Origin: Chara braunii
Lineage: Eukaryota > Streptophyta > Charophyceae > Charales > Characeae
Direction of reading: 5' to 3'
Length of the DNA stretch: 27,761 nt
Assembly: GCA_003427395.1 (NCBI GenBank)
Contig: BFEA01000129.1
Location: 2,980,596-3,008,356 of the forward strand
This document shows, piece by piece, positions 1 to 10,413 of the stretch. The notes beneath the pieces are model-generated. The model had not been told where the DNA came from. It saw nothing but the letters and a program-made list of their open reading frames with translations, and ran no database searches. Position numbers and translations under genes: made by a program. Within the stretch, counting starts at the first letter, position 1. Every line of letters begins with the position of its first letter.

Positions 1-889
1 CATGGTTGGCCGCCCTAAGTGAAAGCAGGCTCGACGGGCCCTGAGGGCCTCCAATTCAGGCCACCCCGCAAATGGGGAAATTCAGACAGTTGCGCTGCGC
101 CAGTTGGTTGAAAGCACCCAGGCCCAGGCCACATTTTGCAAATGTATCTGAGTGGTAACCTGGGCCGAACGAGTGCAAGGCCGTAAGCAGGCCAAGGGCA
201 GTTGGGCACATGCAACTACCAGGCCCTGGGCCTGCGTGTGAGGTCTGGGCCTCTGCCTACCGGGGCCTACCAGAAGCTTCTTAGGAAAGGCCAGACGCAG
301 CCTGGGCAGAACACGGACAGGCCACTTCCATATAGCAAAGGGCCTGCCTCCGCATTGGACATTCGGGTGCTGGCTGCTTCTGCGCAAGCTCTGCTGCGCT
401 GCTGGCTGGCACTCACGCGCTCACGGGCGAGCGAAGAAGAAGGGCGCGCGCAGCCATAGCTGGGCTGCAGGGGCGCGCGGTAGCTAGGTGGGCGCATGGG
501 TGGTCCTTGGGTGCATGCGGCATACTGTGGTGAGGATCGGGGTTGAGAGTGATGCAACGTGCATACCTGGTACTTGACGCGACGGCGAGGCCGAGATCTG
601 CTCGTACTTGGGAAGAGCTAGTGACGACAACATCTGCATTTTAGCGTAGGCTAGATAGGATCTGCCACTTGTAGATTGGGCGCAGGGCGCCAGATAGGGG
701 GTACGACATTGGGTTGTGGTTGATGATGATGGAACTATTTCAGCATTGTCAATTTTGAGCTCGTGTTGGATTCTTATTTGGTGAAACTCTTGGCGTATAT
801 CTGCTTTTGGTTCGAGGTCACGACTATCTGGACTCGTGTGAATAATGCATGTTGATTGCTGAAGTTCGCTATTGCTCATCTTCCTTGCA
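1..889 (+). repeat. 5' LTR, left edge cut by window
   Basis: Bases 1-597 align directly with 7922-8519. The LTR is taken to end at the CA of 888-889, three bases before the primer-binding site. The 3' copy begins with TG at 7878, so about 44 bases are missing here and the full LTR should be near 933 bases. Bases 598-889 have no partner in the window because the 3' LTR is truncated. The segment contains GC-rich stretches and a weak TATA-like CCATATAG near 329. I cannot place the transcription start or polyadenylation site. Confidence 0.9.
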
Positions 890-892
890 ATT

Positions 893-904
893 TGGTATCA
901 GAGC
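893..904 (+). other. Primer-binding site for initiator methionine tRNA
   Basis: TGGTATCAGAGC is complementary to the 3' end of plant-type initiator tRNA-Met, the usual minus-strand primer of plant LTR retrotransposons. It starts three bases after the LTR-terminal CA, the normal spacing. The match breaks after 12 bases (next bases TG). Confidence 0.93.
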
Positions 905-2180
905 TGTGGTACAGTGCGCTCATCTGGCGCTTGTCTCTTACCTTATGCGGTACATANGTGNNGTCTGCTACGTGAGTGGGCTGAGAGGTGTGTAGTGAGG
1001 AGGGTNNAGACAAGGTATTGGCGACCCNGGTGGTGAGGGGTNTCNCCTNGAAGGCTACGGTGTAATTATTGGGTGTTCGCAGTGTGATGAGAACTATCTG
1101 TTGGATGATTGAGGCTGAGGTGGAACGGCGTGACAATGCTGGTTGTGCCNATCCTGTGACTGGTCATTGCCATCATCTTCAGGTCATNTGGTGAGATTAT
1201 CTCTGTGGTTGGGGGCAGCTTGAAGGAGGTACGTTGCTCTTAACCTTATCTACCCTCTTCATCACTTCTTATCGTGAGGTTGTGAGTTCTGTCTTGAGAG
1301 TCCTCTCATCGTGAGATGTTGAGTGCACTCAACCTTGAGAATCGTGATTGTTCACGTGGAGCATTTGGGGGAAGACGGACGAAGCTTCTTAAAGGGCCCT
1401 GGACGAAGCACTGGGTCACGATCACCATGCCAACCCACTCGGAGTAGAGCACGCATGCTTTGCTGCTTGTCCTTGTTCTGCATGCTTGCGCAATAGAGGT
1501 CCTGCTGGGTGTGCCAGCCCATGAACAGACGCTTTCCAGACCGTCTATAAATATTTCTGGCGGGGTACCGGATCTGAATCTGGCTGTCATCGTCGTCCTG
1601 CTGCGACGTAAAATAATTCATGATGTCACTTGGGGGCGGACGTTAAATTGCCTCTTGATAAGCCAGATCTACTGGGTGTAAGGCTCATTCCGTACGAGGG
1701 TAAATAAAAGTGGATAGGCTGGCTTGCTCGGCAATGACTTGGGGCACAGGGGTAGGCCGAACACACACACCTTCAGACACGCTTGGCTTCAGATGCTTAG
1801 GGACGTGACACCAGACTTTGAGAAGAACTGAGGAAGGGGTAGATTCCAGGTCATAAGTTCGGGTCAAATTCCATGCTGTGAACAGACCCAGTCAGTCAAT
1901 ATTATTTTTATTTTTGATTAGTTAGATGGACTGCCATGTGACATCTGACAGACAACATTAGTTTAGAGTATTGTTTATTCCTGATGCTTTTCTGTTCGAG
2001 AATTAGTCGGACTAAAAATAGTATTGGCATTAGGAATCTGTACTTACCTGTTGTATCCCCCTGGATATCTCTGACACGACCACCGACTATTTTATTTATT
2101 TATTTTAAGTCGGTCGGTGCAGATGCTGCGGTAGGCAGCCAGTCCTGTCCTAATGCGGACTAAGCATAGTTTTGTAGCAT
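905..2180 (+). other. Retrotransposon leader, non-coding
   Basis: About 1.28 kb between the primer site and the first Gag ATG. I see no supported coding region. Scattered single Ns occur between 957 and 1189, suggesting a consensus with unresolved bases. An AT-rich TTTATTTATTTATTTTAA stretch lies near 2091-2108. A TAG at 2175-2177 directly precedes the Gag ATG in frame. Confidence 0.6.
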
Positions 2181-4298
2181 ATGAGCGGTAGGGAGGAGCA
2201 GCAACCAGATGACCGTGTGTTGCGATCATCAGCCCGTAGACTCCCTCTAGTCTTTAGAGCGTTAGGATTAAAGGGAGACTGAGGCCTGCGCAAAGAGGCT
2301 AGGGAAAGGCAACGCCAGCAGCAGCGTGAGAGGGACGCAGAGGCTAGTAGATCCCTCGCAGCTGAGGCAGCAACTTCAGCGGCCGCAATGGCCACCACTT
2401 CGCAGCAAGGCACGACGCATCAAACTTCCCAAGTCGCAAGTTTTGGTTCGGTAGGCTCATCGATGTCGCAGACTCAGAGTCAGTCTGCTGGCCCCATGGT
2501 AAGCCAGCAAATATTGCTGGAGGATATCGCCATCCAACAGGCAGCCCTGCGGGAGACACAGCTATAGAAGGACTTGGCAGGTTTAAAAGCGGAGAAAGAT
2601 AGAATGACTAGAAGGAGAGCCAGGTTGCAGAGACGAGAAGCGGACATAAAAGCGTTGGATGAAATGAAGCTTGCCAATGTAGATGCCGATTCATTGACAG
2701 TTCACAGGGCCGTGCTCGCTATGGCGGAGATGCAGGACCAGCAAACAGTTGTTCTTCAAGACATTCAGCAGACGCTGGCCACTCTGGTACAGCGTTTGCT
2801 GGCAGTTCCATTTCCTGTTGGGCCTAATGCCTGGCCCATGGCACATCCACCACCACCTGTCCCACCGGTGACTGGGGTATCCCCATATGCAGCCCCGTTT
2901 ACGGTAGGCATAGTCTCCCTGGGCATGTCGCTTTCAGGAGGATTAGCAGCGGGACCTAGTCAACAGGTTCCTATATAGACAGTGTTGTCCCAACNACCGN
3001 TGCAGGTTGCCATCANTNNGCAACCTACTGTNCCACAAGTTGGTCAGCCGCAGGTCACACAGGCCNAGTCGGNTGTGAGCCAGCAACCGGTGTCCCCAGG
3101 TCAANAGCCTATTGTGGGACAGGTTCCAGGACAAGGTCAGTGGGTCCCAAAGACTGCCATCGCGGCCCCGAAACCCTTCTCAGGTGATAAGAAGGGTGAG
3201 GACCTCAACACTTGGTTGAAGATGGTCCCAGTCTATGTCCGGTGCAAGTTGACTCAGCCTCACGAGGAGGTGTTAGTAACTGCGTCCTTCTTAGAAGGGA
3301 CAGCAGCCCGATGGTTGAGCGGGCAAGTGCAGTTAGAGGGCTATGGTTATGACCTCCGCGCCTGGCCAGCCACCAAGAAATTGGAGGACTTTCTCCGATT
3401 AGTAGAGGAAAGGTGGCATGACCCACAAGAGGCCCAAAGGGCTATTGATGGGATTCTGACCTTGACTTCTAGAAAGTTCAGGTCAGTAAGAGATGCAACC
3501 GAGGCCGTTGAACGGCTGATCTGTGTCCCTGGCGTGCGCTACGACCCCCAAGTCTTGTCGGTCACATATCTGAGGTGTCTCCCAACAGAGATTAGAACTT
3601 AGTTGGCCAGCGAGGCAATGATCACCATGCACACCTTTGCCTCGTTCAGTAAGAAGGCTTTAGATCTAGAAGCCAAGATTGGCCACAGACATACCCCACC
3701 TGCGGATGGTAGGAAGAAGACACTGCCTTTTGACTAGAAGGCGAAAGGTTGCATTATGTTCGTTGACAACGATGGTTCAACCATCGAGTTGGATGTCGAA
3801 CCCCAGTCAGAAGTAGGTGTAGAGGCTGGTAGCGATACTTAAGGGGGTGGAGTAGTTGCGCCATTACAACAAAAAGGTAAAGGGACAGGTAGACGCCCTA
3901 GAGGATCCCGGTCGAAGAGTCAAACCGACCCCAATGCTCCTCCATGGGAGAAAGCGGGTCTATCTGAGGACATGTGGAGAGATCGGTGGGCCCAGCAAGC
4001 TTGTATTAAGTGTGGTCAGTATGGTCATAGTCAGTACAAGTGCCGAAATAAAAAGGTCACCGAGAAGATCCCGGTTACTATGGGGCCGGCGGTAGGATCC
4101 TCCACTCCCGTTGGTCGCAATATTGCTAGCACTTCTGGCACGGCTCCGGGAAACACGTCAGGCCAGTAGGAATAGTAGCTGTTGCGACTAGGGTCGCGGT
4201 GGTGGACACACCCTCACCTTCGCGAGAGATGGCCCAAGCTACAGACTCTTCAGCCGTCCCGCAAACACATTAAGACCCATCGACCCTCTGTTCGATGA
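2181..4298 (+). pseudogene. gag: gag: capsid and CCHC nucleocapsid polyprotein, with in-frame stops
   Basis: Gag packages the element RNA into cytoplasmic particles. The ATG at 2181 is chosen because it is the first in a frame that stays coherent to 4298 (about 705 codons to TGA 4296-4298). In order: a charged N-terminus; a Gln/Ala-rich coiled-coil-like part (about 2300-2790); a Pro/Gln-rich linker with unresolved Ns; a retrotransposon gag domain (about 3160-3620, motifs PFSGDKKGEDLNTWLK and GTAARWLSGQ); and a perfect CX2CX4HX4C knuckle at 4002-4043. In-frame stops are TGA 2280, TAG 2565, 2976, 3600, 3735 and TAA 3840, then TAG 4167, 4173 and 4176 beyond the slip site. Reading the UAR codons as glutamine gives a smooth protein. 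No frameshift is seen inside gag. The final TGA overlaps an ATG (4295-4297) of the pol frame as ATGA. Confidence 0.88.
4148..4154 (+). promoter_or_regulatory. Candidate -1 ribosomal frameshift slippery site at gag/pol
   Basis: The bases are G GGA AAC in the gag phase, an exact X XXY YYZ heptamer. Gag reads GGA at 4149-4151 and AAC at 4152-4154. A -1 slip enters the frame that stays open through protease to the end of pol. The gag frame meets TAG 13 bases later (4167). A stable short hairpin, GCGAC/GTCGC with loop TAGG (4184-4197), lies downstream, but at 29 bases it is further than the usual 5-9 base spacer, so the stimulatory structure is not settled. The alternative is a one-base deletion in this copy. 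Confidence 0.6.
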
Positions 4299-7200
4299 AT
4301 GTGTTTGAATCCTTACAGGAGCTAGAGGATGAGTGGTCTAGATCAGACCCACTAACTTCTTGGACGGCGTTAGTCAAAGCTCCTAGGAGTGAAATGTTTG
4401 TCAGCAAGGTAGTCATCGGCGGCCACAAGACCAGGGCCTATTATGACACTTGCTCGACTATAAATGTTATTAGCTGCACGTGCGTTGAGAGGCTGCGCTT
4501 ACAGGGGCAAGTGCAGCGCCTGAGTCGACCTGTGGAGTCGACCTGCGCCAACAAACAGCGCATGGTAGTCCATGACTACCTAAAAGACGTAGAGTGTCTT
4601 TTCCCGTACGCGGGAGGGGAACTGGGACATCGTGTCTCGTTCTTGGTTAGCGACGAGCTCCCCATAAACATGCTATTGGGTATGTACTACCTCTCCGTGG
4701 CACAGCCCCAGTCTGACTGGGACCGAAAGGTGGTCAAGCACACATTGCCAAACGGGGGAACCGCCAGATTACATAAGTTTACGGCTAGTAGTCTGATCGA
4801 TTCCCACAGATGCTTGTGTGCGGCCGCGTTGTACAATTATTATAAGCAAAATCCGGAGGAGGGTATTTATCTAGTTTACGTCTCTGCTGCAGGCGAGACG
4901 GTGAAAATGCCGCCAGAGATAGAGGGAGTTGTTGCCAAATACCCTGATCTATTTAAGGAACCGAAATGAGTTGTTGAGAGGCAGGTCGTCCATGCTATAG
5001 AGATTATCCCTAGGTCTAGTATCCCGAAGGGTAGGATCTATAGGATGTCTCTAGGCGAGCTTGATGAGCTTCGCCGCCAACTCAAGGAGCTCGTAGAGAA
5101 GGGTTGGATCCGGCCGAGTGTCTCTCCATATGGTTCTTTTGTTTTATTCGTACCAAAGAAGGGAGACACTCTTAGGATGTGCATTGACTATAGGGGCCTC
5201 AATGCCATCATTGTAAAGAACCGAGAGCCCCTACCGCGCATCGATGACTTGTTGGACCAAGTTTAAGGGTGTCGGTACTTCAGTAAGATAGATCTGAAGT
5301 CCGGGTACCATGAGATTGCAATTCCTCCCGAGGATCAGCACAAAACTGCCTTTCAGACCAGGTACGGTCTGTACGAGTTTGTGGTGATGCCTTTTGGCCT
5401 TTGCAATGCTCCTGGCACCTTTTAGCACGTGATGAACAGGACCTTTCATGAGTACTTGGACAAGTTTGTCATCGTGTACCTCGATGACCTACTTATCTTT
5501 AGTAGGACTGTCAAGGAGCACGTGGCACATTTAGACAAAGTCCTTAGTCTCCTTTGGCAGCACAAGTTCAAGATCAATGGGGAGAAGTGTGAATTTGGCC
5601 GTATCCGTATATTGTACTTGGGTCATGAGATTTCCGCGGAGGGATTGAAGCCTGATGACGCGAAGGTGGCCAACATTCGTGATTGGCCGCGTCCTCAGTC
5701 TGTGACTGAGATGAGATCGTTCTTAGGGATGACCGGCTAGTATAGGACGTTTGTGAAAAATTATAGTATAGTGGCCGCCCCCTTGACCGATCTGACCTGC
5801 CTTGACAGCCCATGGGAGTGGACAGATGAGTGCGAGGCTGCGTTCAGACATCTGAAGCATGCACTAACACATTAGTATGAAGTCTTGAAACTTCCAGATT
5901 CTGATAAACCATTTATAATAACCACGGATGCTAGCCAATATGGCATTGGTGCCGTGCTTGCGCAGCAGAAGGGGCCAAAGTTGAGGCCGGTAGAGTACAT
6001 GTCTAAGAAAATGCCATCTCAGAAGTTGACTAAGTCCACCTATGAGAAAGAACTCTATGTGGTGTTAAAGGCACAGACCCATTGGAGACACTATCTCCTT
6101 GGGAGGTTCTTCATCCTCAGGACTGATCATCAGACCTTGAGATGGATGAAAACTCAGCCTGTTCTCTCTTACGCTTTAAAGCGTTGGATGGAAGTCATTG
6201 AGTAGTATGACTTCGAGCCCCAGTATATCAAGGGCGAGTATAACAAGTTGTCGATGCCTTGTCGCGTAGACCTGCTTTCTCAGGTGCGCTGATTACTGAG
6301 TTCGATCTTACGGACGATGTCACTCGATCGTCGGTGGAAGCCTATCGAGAGGACCGGTTTAAGTCGGAGATCATTCGCAGGCTCGAGGCATAAGGATAAA
6401 CAGACTTCAGTCTTGTTTAAGTTGGTCAATGGCTTGTTGTTTCTTGAGAAGGAAGGGAATAAACGTCTGTGTGTCTTTAGTAGAGAGTCTTTGTGTAGTT
6501 TGTTTTTAGGTGAGTATCATGATGCCACCGGACATTTTGGGTACAAGAAGACCACAACCAATTTGCTGCAGTGGTTCTGGTGGCCCACGATGTTCAAAGA
6601 TGCCAAGCTGTACGTGGAGACTTGTCAAGTTTGCCAACGAGACAAGCCCCATACTCAGGCTCCTCTTGGGCTGCTCAAGCCCCTTCCGATTCCCGAAAGA
6701 CGTGGTGAGAGTTTGCCCATGGACTTCATAGATACGCTGGTCACCAGCAAGAGTGGTATGAGGTAGATCTTCGTCATCGTGGATAGGTTTAGTAAATTTG
6801 CTAGATTAATAGCTATGCCGGAAACAACGAAGACCGAGTATGTAATCAAGCTGTTTAAAGAGAATTGGGTTAGAGACTTTGGACTGCCGAAGTTTATAGT
6901 TAGTGTCAGGGACGTCAGGTTCACAAGTGAATTGTGAAAGGCCGCTGCAGCTGAACAGGGAACTCAACTGCAAATGACTTCTAGGAATCATCCAAGCCCT
7001 AACGGCCAGGCTGAACAGATGAACCGCGTTGTGCAACACCTGTTGAGGCACTATATCAAGCCCAACTAGGTGGACTGGGACGAAAAGCTCGCTCTTGTCG
7101 CTGGTCTGTAGAATAACATTGTACACAGCGCTACGGGGGTGAGTCATAACAGTCTATAACTAACGTTTAAGCCTAGACTGCCCTTAGACTTCCTACTTCT

Positions 7201-7816
7201 CGACAACCAACCAGCAGCTGCACCGGGCACTTTGGAGTTTGCCTACCGATATGAACAGACGATGCAGGAGGCTGTAGAGCACATGCAGAAGGTGCAGGCC
7301 GAAATGATAGAGTCTGAAAATAGACACCGCCGCCGTTCTACATTCCAGGTTGGGGACAGAGTCTGGGTCAAGTCCTCGGAACTGGGACAGGAGTTTGGGA
7401 TATCCTGCAAACTCATGCCTCAGTACTTTGGGCCTTGGGAAGTCTTAGACATAGTTGGGAAAGATCCTCATAGGCCATCCTATCTCAACGGTATCCCTGA
7501 TCACCTAAGAACTTACCCAGTCTTTCACGCCTCTAAGCTGGCTGTGTTCAAGGAAACTAAACAGTTTTCCTCTCGACGCTTAATGCTGCCCCTAACCACG
7601 GATGGAGAAGTTGACATTGATGATATCGTCGACCACAACGAGATGCCTGTACAGAAGCCTCCGGAGAGGGGACATCCTCCAAAACCAAAGCTGCAGTTCT
7701 GTGTCCATTTCAGACATCACACAGATCCGAAGGAGGACCGCTGGTTTACTCGGGAGGAATTGATGCAGACCGCTCCTCAAATCGTTGCCCGCTATGAGAA
7801 GGATGTATTGAAATGA
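4154..7816 (+). pseudogene. pol: pol: protease, reverse transcriptase, RNase H, integrase and chromodomain-like tail, inactivated
   Basis: One frame, -1 relative to gag, ends at TGA 7814-7816. Protease: YYDTCSTINVIS near 4439, where the usual DTG reads [14 protein letters not shown] near 5290 and the catalytic YLDD at 5477-5488, intact. RNase H: TTDAS (Asp at 5927) and TDHQT (Asp at 6125). Integrase: HX3-4H (6518, 6533) with CX2C (6623, 6632), first Asp at 6722, Glu at 7013. The expected second catalytic Asp is Val (GTC 6905-6907), with the D-to-E spacing of 35 otherwise kept. The tail (about 7660-7800, HHTDPKEDRWFTREEL) resembles a chromodomain. Stops: TAA 4271, 5264, 7157; TAG 5423, 5738, 5873, 6203, 6764, 7067, 7109; TGA 4967 and 6935. 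A base is lost near 6248 and one gained near 6391, so about 143 bases are read in another frame. Confidence 0.9.
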
Positions 7817-7866
7817 AAGCGCCAGATTGCTGGAGATTGATCTTTTCAGAGGACTAACAAAAATAT

Positions 7867-7877
7867 GGAGGAGGGAA
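7867..7877 (+). other. Polypurine tract, plus-strand primer
   Basis: GGAGGAGGGAA lies immediately upstream of the 3' LTR's first TG and 50 bases after the pol stop. This is the expected position for the RNase H-resistant plus-strand primer. Confidence 0.85.
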
Positions 7878-8519
7878 TGCAAGGCTACGCCCGCTTAGCC
7901 CCTACGGGGCCCTTTTTGCAGCATGGTCGACCGCCCTAAGTAAAGGCAGGCTCGACAGGCCCTGAGGGCCTCCAATTCAGGCCACCCCGCAAATGGGGAA
8001 ATTCAGATAGTTGCGCTGCGCCAGTTGGTTGAAGGCGCCCACGCCCAGGCCACATTTTGCAAATGTATCTGAGTGGTAACTTGGGCCGAACGCGTGCAAG
8101 GCCGTAAGCAGGCCAAGGGCACTTGAGCACATGCAACTTCCAGGCCCTGGGCTTGCGTGTGAGGTCTGGGCCTCTGCCTACCGGGGCCTACCGGAAGCTT
8201 CTTGGGAAAGGCCAGACGCAGCATGGGCAGAACACGGACAAACCACTTCCATATAGCAAAGGGCCTGCCTCCGCATTGGGCATTCGGGTGCTGGCTGCAT
8301 CTGCACAAGCGTTGCTGCGCTGCTGGCTGGCACTCACGCGCTCACGGGCGAGCGAAGAAGAAGGACGCGCGCAGCCATAGCTGGGCTGCAGAGGCGCCCG
8401 GTAGCTAGGTGGCGCGCATGGGTGGTCCTTGGGTGCATGCGGCATACTATGGTGAGGATCGGGGTTGAGAGTGATGCGACGTGCATACCTGGTACTTGAC
8501 GCGACGGCGAGGCCGAGAT
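7878..8519 (+). repeat. 3' LTR, truncated at its distal end
   Basis: It starts with TG next to the polypurine tract. 7922-8519 aligns with 1-597, with one extra base near 8414. Similarity ends abruptly after GGCCGAGAT at 8511-8519, where the 5' LTR continues with CTGCTCGTACTT. About 292 bases of the expected 933 are missing. The next base belongs to a LINE RT reading frame on the other strand. Confidence 0.9.
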
Positions 8520-10410
8520 ATGCCTTTTCAAAATGTATGAAAATCAAAGTTGCATTGTGTTTGGATTGACAAGATATTTTCAGGAGTTCATTTACTAAAA
8601 GAATATTGCCCTTAATGTTCCTTTCTGTTATAAATACTGCTTGGAACATGTGAATGATTTATGGAAATATTGTCGCCATACGATTTGCCAGTGTTTTCAC
8701 TATAAATTTATATACCATCGTAAAAAAGGTTATTGGACAGTAATTCCTTATATTTGTCTTATCCCCTTTCTTGTACAGAAGGGTAAGTACCCCTCGACCT
8801 ACGATTTTCCCATTTCACCCGATTCTCATACTGCCTAATAGTATCCCATTAGATCTTCTGACATAGAATCCCATGTTGACTCCCAAAATTTCTTTGGAAA
8901 TCCATCAATACCCGGGGACTTATCTTCTTCCATTAATAAGAGAGTCTTCCAAACTTCTTCTTTTGCTAGAGGTTTATCCATCGGCTCATTTTGTTTTTCT
9001 GATAAAGATTTATTTAATGGCCGAAGAAATTCTTTCATCTCATACGCTGATCCCTATGAATATTACTATTTTGTGAGGTGAAAAGAGTTTTTAAAAAATC
9101 CCTGGCTATTTTTAAATATGTCGCAGTTGAAGTGACCAAGTTCTTATTGAGGTCTACTGGGTCCTCGGAAGCTTCAATGATCGTTCTTCCTGTTCTGGCG
9201 CTAGCCATGACAAAAGAACGTACATCCATTGAACGTTCCATGTTATGAATATTGAGCTTACCCCTGATTCTTAATCCTTGTCATCGGTGCTCCATCAAGG
9301 TTAAAAGTTGGACCTCTAGTTCTTGGAGTTTCTCAGATATTTCATCTAGGACTGCTTGGTCTACAACCCTTTTCTCCTTGTTTTATAATTCGAAGATTCG
9401 AGTTTGTAAGTCAGTTTCATTCACATGTTTTTGTTTTGCTATTAATTTAGAATATTCATTGCATTTACGGCCTAGGAAAGCCAGACCGTTGTTGAACTAT
9501 TTGATGTCATTACTAAGACGGACCCTCTGGTCCTTCCAAAACTCTCTGACATCCCTAAGATAGTTGATGAAGCAATCCATCTTGAGATGTGAGGTATTTA
9601 GATGATAATTTTTTTTTCCTTGGTCAGGTTTTTTCCTGAAGGATAAGATTGTCACACACATGGCATGGTCCAGACCCAAGAAATGATTTTTTGGAAAAAT
9701 TTCTGACACTTGGATTGCACCTTGCAATTCGTCAGTCATCAAAATCAAGTCAATACGAGATTTAGAATTATGATTAGCAGAGTCTGTCCTAAAACACGAG
9801 TATGACTTGACTCATTAGTTTAACCTCCTATAGGAGTTAAAGAGACTAAGAGAGTGACATAAATCCGCTATGATCCTTTATCCATTGTCATGTAAGACGA
9901 ACATGGAGAAGGAGGGTGTCATGTATTCCGTTGGTGGTCTGGGGCAGCATTGAAATCCCCTGCAATGCCAACAAGAAGGCGTGGAATGATGTTTTCAAAA
10001 AAATTCTGTTTTTTTCCAATATCATTAGGCCCATACACACAAAAAATCCCTACTATATCTAATTTTAGCATAGCTAGCACGTAAACCCACCTACCCTGTT
10101 CCTTATCTGCCACGGAGTAGACAATCTCTGCTCTGGATTGGGGACGAATGCAAATGGCCACCTCCGCTCTCCCCGGGGTAATAGCATGAGTTGTGTATGC
10201 TTTGTGAGACTATATCCGTTTATGAATGTAGTTGTGCATACCAGAATCCATAAAATAAGTTTCCTGGATACAAATCACATCCGACCAATCCTTACCATTT
10301 ATATTTTTTAATTGGTCATAGATCGTTTGTCTTTTGCTTAGTTTAGTAGATGCTAGACCATTCAAATTTAAAGATCTTAGGTCTAGATGCGCTTGTTGTC
10401 TGAGCAATTC
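8520..10410 (-). pseudogene. LINE ORF2: endonuclease and N-terminal reverse transcriptase, broken
   Basis: ORF2 nicks the target and copies the element RNA. The endonuclease is recognised from LRSLNLNGLAS (about 10380), DVICIQETYF (about 10270, with the metal-binding Glu), VGIFCVYGPND (about 10045) and GDFNAAPD (about 9955), then SKSRIDLILM. A linker leads to the RT N-terminus: KSPGIDGFP (about 8910), LLYKKGDKTNIRNYCPIT (about 8760) and ATLIFIHFEKAY (about 8540). The catalytic FADD part of RT and the C-terminal domain are absent. Frameshifts occur near 9920, 9037 and 8790. In-frame stops include TAG 10210, 9497, 8835, TAA 9878, 9815, 9383 and TGA 9812, 9281. Family assignment to the L1 clade is from motifs only. 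Confidence 0.85.
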
Positions 10411-10413
10411 TCA

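Larger units (their letters stand above)
1..8519 (+). mobile_element. Ty3/gypsy chromovirus-type LTR retrotransposon, degenerate
   Basis: Order seen: LTR, initiator-Met primer site, leader, gag with CCHC knuckle, protease, RT, RNase H, zinc-binding integrase, chromodomain-like C-terminus, polypurine tract, second LTR in direct orientation. Integrase downstream of RT/RNase H defines the Ty3/gypsy order. The first 44 bases of the 5' LTR lie outside the window and the 3' LTR stops early. Over about 597 comparable bases I count roughly 30 LTR differences plus one indel (about 95% identity, 22 transitions to 8 transversions), so insertion is not recent. In-frame stops, two compensating indels and loss of an integrase catalytic residue make this copy non-autonomous. 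The element is probably larger than 8.8 kb when complete. Confidence 0.95.

Noticed and set aside
1-879. Open frames of 60-130 codons in the LTRs on both strands
   Set aside because: They are carried along by GC-rich LTR sequence, show no known domain, and are not equally preserved in both LTRs.
4184-4197. The GCGAC/GTCGC hairpin as the proven stimulator of frameshifting
   Set aside because: It lies 29 bases past the slippery site, far beyond the usual 5-9 bases, so it is kept only as a possible part of a larger fold.
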